A stretch of DNA of 64,000 bases from Mixophyes australis (taxonomy: Eukaryota; Chordata; Amphibia; Anura; Limnodynastidae), in the NCBI GenBank assembly GCA_036250195.1, contig JAVHZZ010000004.1, positions 255,006,728-255,070,727 of the forward strand, given 5' to 3'. Both the position numbers and the translations under genes were made by a program. Numbering within the stretch: position 1 is the first letter of the stretch; each line of letters starts with the position of its first letter. Below, in pieces: positions 1-12,889 of this stretch. The notes beneath the pieces were generated by a model. The model ran no database searches, was not told the DNA's origin, and saw nothing but the letters and a program-made list of their open reading frames with translations.

Positions 1-2183
1 AGGTCTCCCGGAGTCCCAGGAGAGCAGGGTATTCTCCCGCAGCTGCCCACTTCCTAGTGAAGTGGCCAGGATTTGGAGCCTCCATGACCCGATTTTCGGC
101 GAATCGTGTCATTTTGGCCCACCCCTCAAGGTAAAATTAAGAGTTTGCATCATTGCGCTGTGAGCATGGGGCCAAAATGATGAGTTTGTTGAGCTCCGCC
201 CCCACACGCCCACCTCCTCCCTGGATCTCTTAAAGCATGTAATAAGGGCACATTCTAATACGCTCTAATGAACGCCCTGCCATTCTGTGGCTACTGAGGT
301 TGGCGAGGCTTGATGATGCTATTTACGTCATGTCCCAGACAACTTTGCAGTTGGTAAGTGCTCTGAGAGAATTGCCTGCTCCTGTAGCATGGGAGCTCTT
401 CCCCTAATTCAGGAGCTTTCCAGACATTTTGGGAGAATAAGCAACTATGACTCCACCACATATAATGAGATGTGTAAAAAAAAACCAACACAAGTCTTTT
501 TGCCACTCAGCAAGGAATGAATGATCCATCCAGTTTCTCCTATCAAAAGATGATAAATGTTGCACTCCCATATATGGCACCATCTTAATCCAAATATTCA
601 TTTGCACTACGTGACCGCAGTATACGAACAGCATGAAATGAGGTTTGCGTTTCGGTTTTGTCAATTATAAATGACTTCCATGGTGACATGCTTTAAGTTT
701 CTGTTTGCAGAGATGCAAAGTTCCGGAGATACATTCTTCGATTTCTGCCATTACGTTACTTCCTATTGCACACTGCATTTTTAAATTTGCATTTTACAGG
801 ATTTAAATGTATATTGCCTGGGGGTGGCTGTCCATCCCCAGGCAATCTGAAACCCGCACCCCTCTTGGCTAATCGTAATCACACCCCATTAAGTTTAAAA
901 CAGTGTGTGTTTTGGATGGACAAGGTCAAATACAGTGTTCTCCCGCCACCATTACAGCTTATTTAAATAAATAAGAGTTATTTACCAACAAGTCAATGTG
1001 GTGTCTTTTATTATATTACTTAAGATTTAAGGTTTAGACTAAGGTCTATTGGTTATGTTATCAATCATAAGCATTGTATGCAGGATAGTTTAGAAAACGC
1101 TACTTAGCTCTAGTGATATTTTATGTTAAATCATTTTCGTTATTATGTTGCAATTTCATCCAATGAAGTTATTGATTTTTCATATATATGTGTTTCAACA
1201 TGAGGTAAATAATCATCCATAGAGACATATGGAGAATATGTGGTTCATATATTTGCCTTATTCACCCCACCAGCCCCCCCAAATGCCCTACAGTATTGGG
1301 CTGTATGTACATCATTAAAAACTACATTTTTAAATAACATTTGAATAGAGAGGCAAGGTAAATCTGACATTCTGTTCTCAGTGCTGAGTGAGGTAAAGAT
1401 ACTGTATATCTGTGGAGTGTCAGAAATTAATCTCACAGATCTCAACTGACTCATAGTATGAAAAACAGTATAACAATGTGTCAGGTCAGAAAGTTTTCCC
1501 TTCCACAGTCTGGTTAGCAGTTTCTAACAGTGATAATATTTTTAAGAAGAGTTATAAGTAAAGTTCATGTCACTGTGCAGGAAACTCATCAATGGCAGGT
1601 ACTTTTCTAACATTTCTTTTATACTTTATTTCCTTATGAATAAAAAGTTTTAAGGTAAAGGGCTTGCAAATAATGGTTTATGTGGCCAATGCACCTCATG
1701 TTTCTGTGATTACTCTATCTCATTCTCCTTTCTGATGTTTCTTGCTGATGCAATGAAAAATGTGAGGTAATGCTATCACTGAAAAATCTAAAGGAAACTG
1801 ATCACAACTCCAAGAAACATGAGAATAAATTAGGTTGATACTAAGCAACATTAGATAACGTGATGACCATACTAATAATAATAAGTACAAGAGAGTCCAT
1901 ATAGATGAACGCCATTAAATAGCGACAGTGTTTGCATCTGAGCTTACACTTACCTTAAAGGGTTAACAGCAGTTATATGTCCAACTAATGACTGTCTCAT
2001 GGGAGGGTCTTGAGTTAATTAATAGGTCCTCTCACTTCCTGGTTGCCTCATTCTGCTTTGCAATATCCCACCCACGCCTGGTGTTGGTTTGATAGTTAGT
2101 GTCTGTTTTAACCTAAATTTTCCTCCTCGCCTCTGAGCAGGCACAGTTGGAAGGAAGGCACTGTGATCAGTGTCTAATACATG
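1..2183. other. Unassigned AT-rich sequence, probably repetitive at its left edge
   Basis: No convincing gene. Bases 1-240 are GC-richer than the rest and look like part of a dispersed repeat, but this is an impression only. A perfect-looking hairpin lies at about 813-846 (arm ATTGCCTGGGG). The short open frames here are not supported by any recognisable motif. Confidence 0.3.
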
Positions 2184-3572
2184 TGTGGTGGTCGAGTATT
2201 GATGGGAATCCTTCCCTTACCTTGTCCTCCAGACACGAGTCAGGTTCTTTTCTGTTCGGATATCCGGTGGTCAGGAGATAAATACTTCAATGAAAGGGAC
2301 AAGGATTGGTCAAACAACTTGGGTTTATTGAGAATGCGGTAAGGATAGTTTCGGTAAGACACCGCGCCACTGACCCCTTCAGCTCAATAGTAATGACAAA
2401 ATAATGCGTCTGATCAGCATAGAGCACAATAGCATTTAACATATGACATACACCTGGTGAGTATAAGGCAGAATAACGATAACATCTTCAATGCACATTG
2501 TCTAATAAAGCACACTGGTAATCACAGTTACTACTTTCACGTTAACAATATCTGACTGGTGATGATGCAATAACCATCAATAATAACCAATCAAGACTCT
2601 TACGGTCACTACCGCGCCCACTAGAGGGCTACTTCTTATTCAGGTGTTTGGGGTACCGTGCTATTCCCTATGGGTCAGGCGCCCCACTTTTAGCATCTAC
2701 TGCTGAGTTAACTTGAATTGCAGCTGTACCACTAACACTGAATGTCACACCTTCAATATTAATAAATCAATTCTTAGGTAAATCACATAACAATAACATC
2801 ATCTAAAACATTTGGTGCACCAATATTATCCCCGGTAACGTTACCATATTTTCCACTCAGTCCTGGGCTGACCTGTGCACAGGAATTTGGGTTGTGTTCC
2901 AATGTCCTGCAGAGGTTTCCATCAAGGGTTAAGTAGTAAAGCAGGGCTGTTGCTCATTTCAACCACAAGATGGTGCTGTTCTCTCAACAGTCAATGAATA
3001 TCAGCACATGTGCTCTGCAGCAGGGTATAATGTCCAGATATCAGCACACACACAGGATATAGCTGAAACGACCGTCTTAATTGTTCCCGGCAGCCTGTGT
3101 ATAGGTATGATCTGGGGGAAAAGCTCTCACAATCCTTCCTTGTACAAGAATGCAATTTCAGTTTTGGATAGATTCTCTCATCACTCTTCCCTCTGACACT
3201 GGGGTGTGTGCAATACACTACAGGCTAGGGTTTTACCTGGAGACGGTTCTGCAGTTAGTGGAGACTGTCTTTGGTGCCCTGCTGCGTGTCCCCAGCTGTT
3301 CTCCGTCCGTTTTGCCGGCAATGTCACAGTTCTGGCAGCAGTTTATCTTCTCTCTGCTCGGCTGCACATCCTCCCCCTTGTTCTTTCTACCATGCTGCTC
3401 TCTCTCTCTTCTCCTTCCTGCACAACCTCTTCCTGTTACTCCCCCAGCCAATCAGGGCCTTCATCCTCCTCCTGTCAATCACTCCTGGGCACAAGTTTTC
3501 AGGAGCACAATTAACCCCTTGTAGCGTTTATGCACTCCTCTGTGCTGTTCAACAGGGCTTTGGGGTACCACA
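2184..3572 (-). mobile_element. Solo LTR of a retrovirus-like element
   Basis: On the minus strand the segment starts TGTGGTACCCC and ends CCACCACA, and it is flanked on both sides by the 4-bp duplication CATG (2180-2183 and 3573-3576). A minus-strand AATAAA lies near 2325, and an ATTGGCTGG (CCAAT-type) box lies near the other end, which fits U3-R-U5 order. No internal retroviral sequence adjoins it, so it is a solo LTR left by LTR-LTR recombination. A 4-bp TSD fits gammaretrovirus-like ERVs, but the family cannot be named from this alone. Open frames inside it are fortuitous. Confidence 0.6.
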
Positions 3573-4565
3573 CATGTGTCATAATTTTGTCACTAAACAT
3601 ATATATTTCCTGTTACATAAAATTTGCAAAATGCATCCAATAATGGAGAAAAATGGAAAAATAAACAGCACTCAACTAAATTATCATTCTAATTTAAGTA
3701 TAAATAATATTTAAGTATAAAATTAATCAATTCACATCAGCTGACTTGTTTAAAATACAATTACTGCTGGCCTCTAGATAAGGTCTGAAAGACAAAATGC
3801 ATTGAGGATTTGCTTCTGGATCTGTTGCATTGGGACTCTCCTCATGGCCAGGGGATTGCATTTTCCCATTGGGAATTAGATAAGCTGTGAATTTATATTT
3901 ATAATGTATGGGCATTATTATTAAAGAATCCTTTTAATCATATTGGCAGTTCTTCTCTGTTACATGTTTAATTTGTAATATATTTCTGGTACCCCTATAT
4001 TGATATTGAACGGTATAGGTGTAGTTGTATTAGAACCTGCTTCACTATGGTATCTCCCTTTTATCTGAGTTTTAGTTCCTCCTGAGACCTGGTGCTGTGT
4101 TATGAGAGACAAATTCATCTCCAACAGAATTTATATACACCAGATAAGCTTCTGATTATTTCACTTTTGGTACAAGGCCATATTGGATTAGAATTTGAGA
4201 TAATATTTTTTGTTACATGTAATTCACTATGTGTGGCGCATCTGTTTTTTGTTTCATATTTTATGTCTCTACACTTGCAAGTAAGTGTTCAAAATAAGGA
4301 GCTGCCTACTGTATGTGCTACTATTCAATATTTGGTTGGTTATTTTGCACTTACCACGTGTTATCACTTTAGCGCCTTCATTGCTTATTTTTTCTACACA
4401 TTTCTATACAATTACATTTTTTAAAAAACAACAATATTATAAAATACAATAATACTAATTTTATACAATACAATAATTCTCATTGGTATTATTGCTATTA
4501 TTAATTTTATTATTGTTATTATTATTTGTAACTGGAATAACAGAGTTAAACACATTGCACATCAT
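3573..4565. other. Unassigned AT-rich sequence
   Basis: Very AT-rich, with a TTATTATT-like tract at about 4490-4525. I see no gene or bounded element. Confidence 0.3.
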
Positions 4566-5298
4566 GGGCCTGATTACAATTGGAACTCAACTTGCATGCA
4601 AAATGGGGTTTAAAAAAGAGCACGGAACTTGAGTGTAGTTTCGGACCGTTTTCAAATCCATGGAGATATCAAGATGTGTTTGGATTTTGATTTGGGTGTA
4701 AATACAATGTGCCTAAATGGTACTTGCTGTATGTTAACAGACAGAACAGAGTGCAGTATACACACAAGTATATGTGCCATATAAGGTCACATCAGAAGGC
4801 ATACTAAAACAATTATATTATAAAATAAATGAACATCTCTAAACAGTATAAGGATTAATAAAAAATATGGTTGGCTTAAAAAACAATGTATTTATTTTTT
4901 TTTTTACATTAAATGCATAACTCAAGATGTTCTTATTGCGTACTGTACATACAATGCTAGTGGCACATGCATACGGGTACTTTTCAAAACAAAAACTATG
5001 TTGTAACAGCCATCACTATCAGCACTAACACCTACCTGTAACAGATGCAAATGATACGGCTGAAACAAGCGTATTTAAGAGAAACCCAGGATTTGAGTCG
5101 GCCGCATTAGCATCGGCACACCCTTGACACGTCCTTACAGTACATTGCCTACGTCTGTTCTTACCTTCCCACCCCTCTTCCACCCTTCAAGTCATAGACA
5201 ATCATAAGTGTTATTTGCATTCGGACATGAATTGCGTTCGTTGGCCTACGGTCCATTTCTGAGTATGCACAGACTTACCTCCGAACATGAATCAGGTC
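4566..5298. mobile_element. Probable MITE with GGGCCTGATT-type ends
   Basis: The left edge reads GGGCCTGATTACAATTGG and the right edge ends CATGAATCAGGTC, whose reverse complement, GACCTGATTCATG, is an imperfect inverted repeat of the left edge. Flanking trinucleotides (cat and tat) do not match exactly, so the boundaries are approximate. There is no coding capacity. The ends resemble the better-bounded TAA-flanked MITE at 37229-37540. Confidence 0.4.
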
Positions 5299-5960
5299 TA
5301 TATATCTTTATCATGCAATTTAAACACAATTTATGCTCAACCTGCTTAATGTACGGTGTAGTGAGATTCAATTCAACATGAAAGTGTCCAATATGAGGAC
5401 CATAAAGCTCTTGACATAGACAAACTCAGTTCATATGACTCTCCTATTGAGGGGATAGTAAGTATTATTTCAGCAGTAGTACTTAGTTTAGGAATTAGCA
5501 CAGATCCACCAGCAGTTAGGAAACAAGGCAGTTTAGGATAGATAGGATAGATGTATAATATGCTAGAAGTGTTATTGAAAATTTCACCACACTATTAACA
5601 AGACCATTTCCATTGTCTTCATATAAAGAAATTGAAAGTAAATTCAGGGCATCAATATAGATAAATTTACTAAAAAATAAAGTTAATCGATCCTTATTTA
5701 CTATACTTATAAAAAAGATGAATAATACTGTAATGTTTCTGGGATCCAGCCACAACAATTATCACTTCAGACAAGTTTCAAGCAAGTGGTCGCTGCAGAG
5801 TCAATAATATTTTTATGTTCTTATCTAATCTATTTAAGCAGTGGATATGTGATTACCAGAGGATTCCCCAGGATCAACCCATTTGTGGCTTTCTGATGAT
5901 TTGTGAGTTCTGGGATGACCAACACTGCCGGTAAAGTCTGGTCTGTCTTCTTGACTATAC
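5299..5960. other. Unassigned sequence
   Basis: No gene or bounded repeat seen. The minus-strand 80-aa open frame at 5516-5758 has no recognisable motif. Confidence 0.3.
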
Positions 5961-6703
5961 TAGAGATGTTCACTGACCCCCGTGTTTTGGTTTTGGATCT
6001 GGATTAACCTCGTGTTTTGGTTTTGGTTTTGGCAAAACCGCCCTTGTGTGTTTTGGTTTTGGATCCCGATTTTTTTTCTGAAATCCCGATTTTTTTGTTG
6101 CTAAAATCACATATTTTTGCTTTTTGTCCCCCCTACATTATTATTAACCTCAGTAACACTAATTTCAAGTAATTTGCAGTCAATTTTGACCACTTCACAT
6201 GTCACAATATTATTTTCATACACTATTTTCATACACTTTCAAACAAAGACTGCAGATTTAGAAGACAAAGCCTGCCAGACCTATTCAGTAATGACAATTA
6301 GCAATGGAGCTCTCCTCTTTGTATGTTACCTATATAACACAGTACAATGTGAGTGCAGATTTAGAAGACCAAGCCTGCCAGACCTATTATTTGTGTTTCA
6401 GCAATGACAATTAGCAATGGAGCAATGGAGCTCTCCTGAATGTCACTGGAGACTTTGAAGAACACTGCTACCCCTCATCTTTCTTTGCTAGCTATGACGC
6501 TGCCCAAGTGCACTAGAGACTGCCAAGAACTGTGCTACCTCTCCTGTGTCCCTCTGTGAAATGGCGCTGGATCGCCGTGGAGGGCGGTACTTATAGATGA
6601 TGTTTTGCCTCGTTTTCAATTCAGAGGGCGCGAAAGTGCGGTACTTGGATCTGCTAACTTCAGGTGTGTTCGGTTCTTGTGGAACCGAGTCTGAGCATCT
6701 CTA
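5961..6703. mobile_element. Non-autonomous hAT element, family hAT-B
   Basis: A 743-bp element starting TAGAGATGTTCACTGACCCC and ending GAGCATCTCTA, i.e. inverted ends of the form TAGAGATGNTC. It is flanked by an 8-bp duplication with one mismatch (GACTATAC at 5953-5960, GATTATAC at 6704-6711), the hAT signature. Its left subterminal region holds repeated GTTTTGGTTTTGG motifs, and its right end shares a TGTTCGGTTCTTGTGGAACC-like segment with the other hAT-B copies (37545-47372, 52615, 61019). No transposase remains. The internal segments at about 6250-6300 and 6355-6420 are partial repeats of each other. Confidence 0.8.
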
Positions 6704-7974
6704 GATTATACCAATATAGATTTTCTCACTGTTTATTTTCACAGTGGGTAGTTTTTATCAAAATGATGTTTCTCCGTCACAGACGCTTTGGCTTCATAGA
6801 TAATTCTCTTTACATATATTTTTATCATCGTATTTCAGACATCTTTCTTCTCACCAATCTTTCTCAATTAGTTTTCTCTTTCCACATAGGTCTCCTCTCT
6901 CCCTCACCCTGGTGTCCAGTCATAGTCGTCTCCTATATTTATTTTATATCTCTGCCATGAGGCAGATGTTACATGAGACTGTCAGACAATTTGCAGCATT
7001 CACCCCTAGCAGGATAGCAGGCAACTAGTTTCTCCCAGGTGTGGTGAGCAGATAGAAAGTAAGAGATATTGGTTTGTAAATCCTCCCCAGCCCTCCCTAC
7101 AGATGACTTTATTTCTAATTTAATAGCATAGATAAAAATGTATTTGGACTTAGTCAGAGGTGTTTTATGAACTAGGTGGACCTATGTGCAAGAGTAGGTG
7201 CACAGGGGAGAGTTGTAAGGCTACATATGTGACATGGGCAGAGTGGAGTGGAAGATAGCTGACATATACCCTTCCAACTCTCCCCTTGTCATATAAGTGC
7301 CACCACCATTCTTCCCTTGTCATGTGTGCTTTATTATCCCCTTTCCCTAACAGGTTCCTACCTGAAGTTGAGTTGGTAGAGGAGGGCTCTGGTTCTCACA
7401 ACAGCAACACTTCTGCTGCTATATGTGAAGAAGTCAACAACTGATAATGTTACCAGCGCTCTGCACAGACAGCGCACATCATGGAGCAGCAGCATGATCT
7501 GTGTAGTGCAGTACATCCCTCTGACTCTCTCCTGAATATCCCACCATGGTAAGTGGCAGATGTGATTTGATAGATCAGCATAAAGGACATCTCTTCTGAA
7601 AGTCCCTGTAGGCAATAAAAAGAACAGACTCCTTTTATGTGGTGAAGAAACATAATAATAAAATGGTGCAATGCTTCACCAGACATGTACCAAGGGCCAA
7701 CAGAAAAAGTGCTGTGTGTGCAGTGGGGTTAAAATTATTAATGACAATGCACTTAAACTAATCTAAATAAGGTCACCTACCAATGTCATGAAGAGAAAGA
7801 TTAAACCGGTTGAGAGCAGGAATCCCAGAATAACTTAATGAAAATTATAACATAACTACTTTTAATCTAGCCCGTGATCCATGACCAAATAATTGCTTTC
7901 ATTCTAGTAGGGAACAGTGAGTCACCGTTATGCCATAACAGATGAAAATAGAGTAAAGATCAGCCTCAACAACT
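6704..7974. other. Unassigned sequence
   Basis: No gene, bounded transposon or RNA recognised. Short minus-strand frames at 7358-7686 have no motif that I can place. Confidence 0.3.
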
Positions 7975-8370
7975 TCATGTGCTAATTGGGTAAAGTATAT
8001 TAAGTTGCAAATACATTCTAAACAATATCCCTGCTGTTCGTGTATACAAGGCAGGAGACCTGGGACAAATATCTCTGTGATACAGCATTAATCCAGTGAC
8101 TTTGTCACGCATCTTATATAACAGGTCTCGGCCAAGAAGATTAGTAAGGGCCGCCACTGCCAACAAGAAAGAGTGTTTGGTTTAAAGTGGCTCAATTGTA
8201 AACTTTGCTGGTTTCTTCGAAGGGTATGGTTCACCTCTCCTGTTACTCCCATAGCCAAAATATTTTTTCTGGTAAGAGATAAGTTGAAAGGAAATGTTAT
8301 TACAGATCTGGCCACCTCCGTAACTACAAGAAAAGATTGTTCATTGCCCGCAATATCAATTATCACATTT
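7975..8370 (-). pseudogene. Decayed retroviral protease / start of pol fragment
   Basis: Two overlapping minus-strand frames read like the retroviral aspartic-protease domain and the protease-to-RT junction. One frame carries a degraded active-site strand (FLVVTEVARSVIT) and a flap-like segment ending GVTGEVNHTL. After a frameshift, the other carries the typical LLGRDLLYKM stretch. The catalytic Asp of the DTG active site is replaced by Val and the reading frame is broken, so this is an inactive relic. No LTRs flank it, and gag and the rest of pol are not visible. The assignment rests on motif resemblance only. Confidence 0.5.
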
Positions 8371-9256
8371 GATTCTTTGAGTGAAGTTTCAATTAAATGT
8401 ACAGGTAGTAGCCTACAGGTGTGGCCTAGATCTCATTGTAAAAATCTCCCTTGCTTTTGTCTTTCATTGTGTTATTGTGTTTTGTGTCTTTGTGGTTGCG
8501 CGCAGATTCTAATACTGTATGTGTGCATAAAAGTTTAGGAAAATAAAGAAAATAAGTATTTGCACACAAAGACATGCACTAAAACTGAGAGGAAGCAGGT
8601 TCAAAGGAAGTTTGAGGAAAAATTATTTTTGGATGCTGCAACCTGTAGCCAGAGCTTTGGGATTGTCACTGCAGTGCAGAATATTTCAGGAGATAAGTAT
8701 ACTGATCTTGCCGTGACCTGTCCGCTTATGTGATTGAGGACAAGGTTACATTTGATGATGTGAATTGGGATGGATGCAGGTAGGAAGCTGCAGACTGAGA
8801 CAGAGAAGGATCAGGGTACTCCATCAGTATAGAGTAGTGATATTAGACTGTCAAACTGATGCAGCAAGATTATGGTGTTGTGAAAACAAGTTCATAAATC
8901 CAACTTGTCTCTACAAATTAACTGTGTCTGAAATCCTGTCTAAATAGCTCAATTTCCTTTTTATAGAAAATTGTGTTTGTTTTATCATTGACAAAACATA
9001 CAAGCCCTTGAAAGTCCTGGCAAAATCTAATATTAAGTATCCATTTCCGTCTAGTTTGAGAGGCTAAGAGCCTTTTCACATGTGCATAAACACATTTTTT
9101 TTTTTAAATATGCACATTGTAAATCCTACACTTTAATTAAACATTTCCACTTTATAACCAAAAAGGGTAACAGGACACGGTTATTGCAAACAATCGTATG
9201 TGACATGCATGGCTTGGGAAAAAAAATAGCTTTACTTGTTGCAACATAGAGGTGAA
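8371..9256. other. Unassigned sequence
   Basis: No gene or bounded repeat recognised. Confidence 0.3.
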
Positions 9257-9354
9257 TCCTTAGGGGGAGATTTACTAAAGTTTATTTTTTTTTATTTTGA
9301 AACAGCTGCACATCAGTGCATATCGCTGGTGCTTTTCACCTCCAATGCCGCAGG

Positions 9355-9806
9355 CAGGGCCGTCTTTCCCATTGGGCACAATGGGCAGGTGCCCGGGGGC
9401 CCTGCAGCCCAGGGGGGCCCGTCGGAGGCAGCAAAAAAAAAAAAACCTGGAAAAAAAAAAAAGACAATACTTACCTTGCGGTCAGCTGGCTATCCGGCTC
9501 CCTCCATGGTCTCCTCCTCCGTCGCACTCGCAGTGCATGTCGGGCATGATGTCATCACGCCTGCCCGACATCCATTGCGGAGCGCGACGGAGGAGAAGAC
9601 CATGGGGGGAGCCGGATCGCCAGCTGACCGCAAGTTAAGTATTGTTTTTTTTTTCCAGGTTTTTTTTTTTTGCTGCCTCCGACGGGCCCCCCTGGGCTGC
9701 AGGGCCCATATATATAATTTTTTTTTTATATATATATGTATGTGTATATAGGGGCCCCGGTGCACTGCTGTGCCCGGGGGCCAAAGAAGTTGTTAAGAGG
9801 GCCCTT
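9355..9806. mobile_element. hAT foldback MITE (CAGGGCCG end)
   Basis: A 452-bp element flanked by a perfect 8-bp TSD, GCCGCAGG (9347-9354 and 9807-9814). Its left end is CAGGGCCGTC and its right end AGGGCCCTT. The interior is a large inverted repeat: arms around 9480-9555 and 9560-9640 pair across a central cGTGATGaCATCAcg-like palindrome (cyclic-AMP-element-like core). Homopolymer A/T runs and an AT tract at 9712-9745 flank the foldback. It has no coding capacity, and the open frames across it are artefacts of the A and G+C runs. A close relative lies at 48343-48816. Confidence 0.8.
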
Positions 9807-9864
9807 GCCGCAGGATTTATTATCGCTGGCAATGTGTGGTGATTTGAATCGGTGGTAATCGAGT

Positions 9865-10311
9865 TATCGGTACTGTAAACACCGACACTGTTTACTCCTA
9901 CATAATTATTCTGATAATGAACAGAGCGACATAGAAAAAAACTACTTACCAGTAAAAGACCCAGAGGAAATCCGATGACAGGACATTGCAATATCTCCAA
10001 ATGATGTCACTTGCGTGCGCGACTTGGAAATTTCAGCTTTTAAAGCGGCAACGCACAGACCCAAGTAAGTATTACCTTTACATTAGGTTTAGGTGTAAGG
10101 AATAAAATTAATATTACCATAGTCAGCGCCAAAAAACAAACAAAAACAAAGTTGTGCACACAACTGACGTCATTTGGAAGTGTCACGATGTCCTCTCATC
10201 GGATTTACTCTGTGTCTTTTTACTGGTAAGTAGTTATTCTTTCTATGTCGCTCTGTTCATTATCGGAATAATTATGTAGAAGTAAACTGTTGGTGTATAC
10301 AGCACCGATAT
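9865..10311. mobile_element. Long-arm foldback MITE
   Basis: Two arms of about 150 bp (about 9865-10015 and 10160-10311) are inverted repeats of each other: TATCGGTACTG at the left edge pairs with CAGCACCGATA at the right, and AACAGAGCGACATAG with CTATGTCGCTCTGTT. If the outer TA is the duplicated target, this is a Tc1/mariner-type MITE (inference). Each arm contains a GGTAAGTA splice-donor-like sequence. The segment at 9257-9346 to its left, starting GGGGGAGATTTACTAAAG, may be the edge of another MITE. Confidence 0.65.
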
Positions 10312-12879
10312 TAGTCTTCCTGCCTGTGTATTGCTAACTGCCTGCATTCCTTAAACAAAGTAGCTGATCCTGCCCACTGTCAGTACTGCCACTTTGTATT
10401 TAAGGCATAGAATGTACCAAAGTTAAAAAATAAATAAATACAGGGGCTAACAAGAGGAAAGGGGCCCCAAGCACTTGCCATATTAGCTCTCCATTGTCCT
10501 GGATTGCTTTTACCAGGAGTAAAAGCAATGTTCTGTTTGGAAACTTTTTTGTAATGTACATATTAAAAAAATAAATCTTTTATTGACAGTGTGAGAAAAT
10601 AGCTCTTTTGCAACTATTTAGATGACCTCTCTTCCACTGATCAGTTAGCCAACTAAATGCAGCTGTTCCCTATTTATTTTGAATGTTACTAATCTGGTCA
10701 GTTTTGGAAGAGATTTGTAGCTGTAAATATCACTTAAAAATATATTTTTTTGCCTGTAGTATTCTGTGGTGGGCAAAATCATAAGCCACCCAGCTGCTAT
10801 CATTTATTGCTCTTGTCTTGTGACAGAAACGTACTGCTGTTGAAAAGTGTGCGTCTTTTGTGACGTTGTTAGTCAAAGGTTACAAAAAGAATGTACTTAC
10901 AGTAAGGAATTACAGAATGAGACCTGTGAGATCTGCAATAGACATCGTAAAAAATATAAATTGACATGTTAATTAAATTAAAATCAGAATGAGACAATTT
11001 CTCTCTATAGTCCAGAGTTTGTCAGGAAAGTCATGATTTCCACTCACAATCTAGGATGGGGCTTTTTATTTTGGAGGTGTGGTTTAGGGAATCAGGGTGT
11101 AGCCAGTTTCCATTAGTGCGTGGCTTCAATTTCCTAATTTCCAAATTTGAAATCTTGAGGTATGTAATCCTAAATTTTATGTTGGCATTGATCATACACA
11201 CTTATTAGTTGACATACAAGTATTTTGATCCTTCTGTTAATGTTGGTGATCAACAGCCTAACTAGAAATTACAGGGTCCCATATCAAACCTAAATAGCTC
11301 CACGTCCTTCCAAACTCCATTAATAACTACCCATTGAGATCTTCAGTGTCCAGTGCAGCTTACGTATTGGTCTGTGCAAGGTATGCTCTTGTGAAAGGCT
11401 TACTATTGAATGTGTTAGTTCATAGTTATTTGTCTTCCCTGAGAATGGGACATTTATGTTTTATACAGTCATGCATACTATAATAAACATATAACTGATT
11501 ATTTTCTAGGAACAACAGTGATAGAGGAAATCATCAATATGGACTGGAAACATCATGACAAGTGCAATGTTTCAAGTAGATACCTTTAGGTGGGATACTG
11601 CTTGTTGTCACCTGCATGTTTTCTGCTTAAAAAAAAAGTTTTTTTTAATTTACCTTGTTTTCCATTAATGCTGGGTTACTTGGCCTTGGGCTTTATTTTA
11701 TGAAGTCTGCCATCTTCTTCTTCTTGCTATTCTGGAGTACTGTCAGTAGTTTCTTACCTGGCAGTAGGGGCCAGTGTAACACAGACTTCAGTGCTAGAAA
11801 ATACAATTCCCAGCATCCCTGAGCTGTGAGGAGCCAAGAAATTGCGAAGGAAATGGAAGGAGGAGGTAGGTGTAGCCATTGTCTAGTCCAGAGCCATACC
11901 CAAAGGAGCCATTTACAATCAGAAACTTGTGTCTGCATATCTGCTTAGTCTGCAAAGGGTGATAAACACAAGAGAGCCTTCTGCATGTTTGGGAGTCCTT
12001 AAGCCAGTCAGAGAACTGGCTTAACACTGTACTGCACCACACTCAGAACTATTTGTCTGTGGGACAGTCTGAGACCGAGGTTCTGCTTGCATTGCTCTAC
12101 TCGGCTGAGATTTATCCACCTTCACCTAACCATACCACACAAGTAGTGACTGCTGTTTAAGAGACTACCCATTCACTACACCATTGGAGGAATAGTACCT
12201 ACCTGTGTGTGTGTTGATCATACTACATGCTCATAGAGACTTTTCCTCATGCTGATGCAAAACAATGACGAGAACTCTAATTATAATTGTTTTCCAGATC
12301 TTGCAAGCTACCCACCTATGCTGAGACATTCCAAGATACTGCACTGTTTAGCCCAACCTGAAATCAGTTGTGACATTCAAGCTTAGGGTTTCATTTAAGC
12401 CCTCTTTGTTCCAGAATGAAAACTTACTCATTTGTCTTATCACTACTTAGCAGTACTTGAGGTGAGGTCTTAAAATTGATGTATACTCCATTTAGTCTTC
12501 CTCTTCCTGCTGCTAATATTTTGGCCTATAGAAGTATTCTACTGTCTTTAGTCAATATTTTGGATGGCATTAATTGAGCTAGATGTGCTATTTTCCAATC
12601 ACCTGGATTCTACATGTTAGCAGCAACTGGTAGAGAAGTATGGATAAGTCCAACTCTTTTTATAAACAGATCTTTGAGTTTTTCAAACATTAACAATAAC
12701 AAAGCAAAACTTATATCTCCCCTATCACCACATTCATAAGATACAATATTATGAGGGGGAAAGAAAATACTAAACCATAAACAGAGAAGGCAAATCAAAT
12801 CATTAATATATTACACATTATCTGTAGGGGTGAATGTAAAATGAAATAAAAAATTACATAATAAAATTAACATATACAA
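10312..12879. other. Unassigned sequence
   Basis: No gene or bounded transposon recognised in about 2.5 kb of AT-rich sequence. The one element of note is the ZNF143-like motif at 11803-11816, listed separately. Confidence 0.3.
11803..11816 (+). promoter_or_regulatory. ZNF143/SBF-like motif
   Basis: ACAATTCCCAGCAT is very close to the ACTACAATTCCCAGCATGC motif bound by ZNF143/THAP11 at vertebrate promoters. No promoter, CpG island or transcript start is evident beside it, so it may be a chance match or part of a repeat. Confidence 0.2.
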
Positions 12880-12889
12880 TATGTGTGGC

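Noticed and set aside
3150..3714. Overlapping plus-strand open frames of 100-147 codons
   Set aside because: They lie in a solo LTR running on the opposite strand and have no domain.
9236..10000. Overlapping open frames over the 9.3-10 kb region, and similar ones at 48167-48948
   Set aside because: They cross TSD-bounded foldback MITEs and homopolymer runs, and both strands are equally open, so they are not genes.
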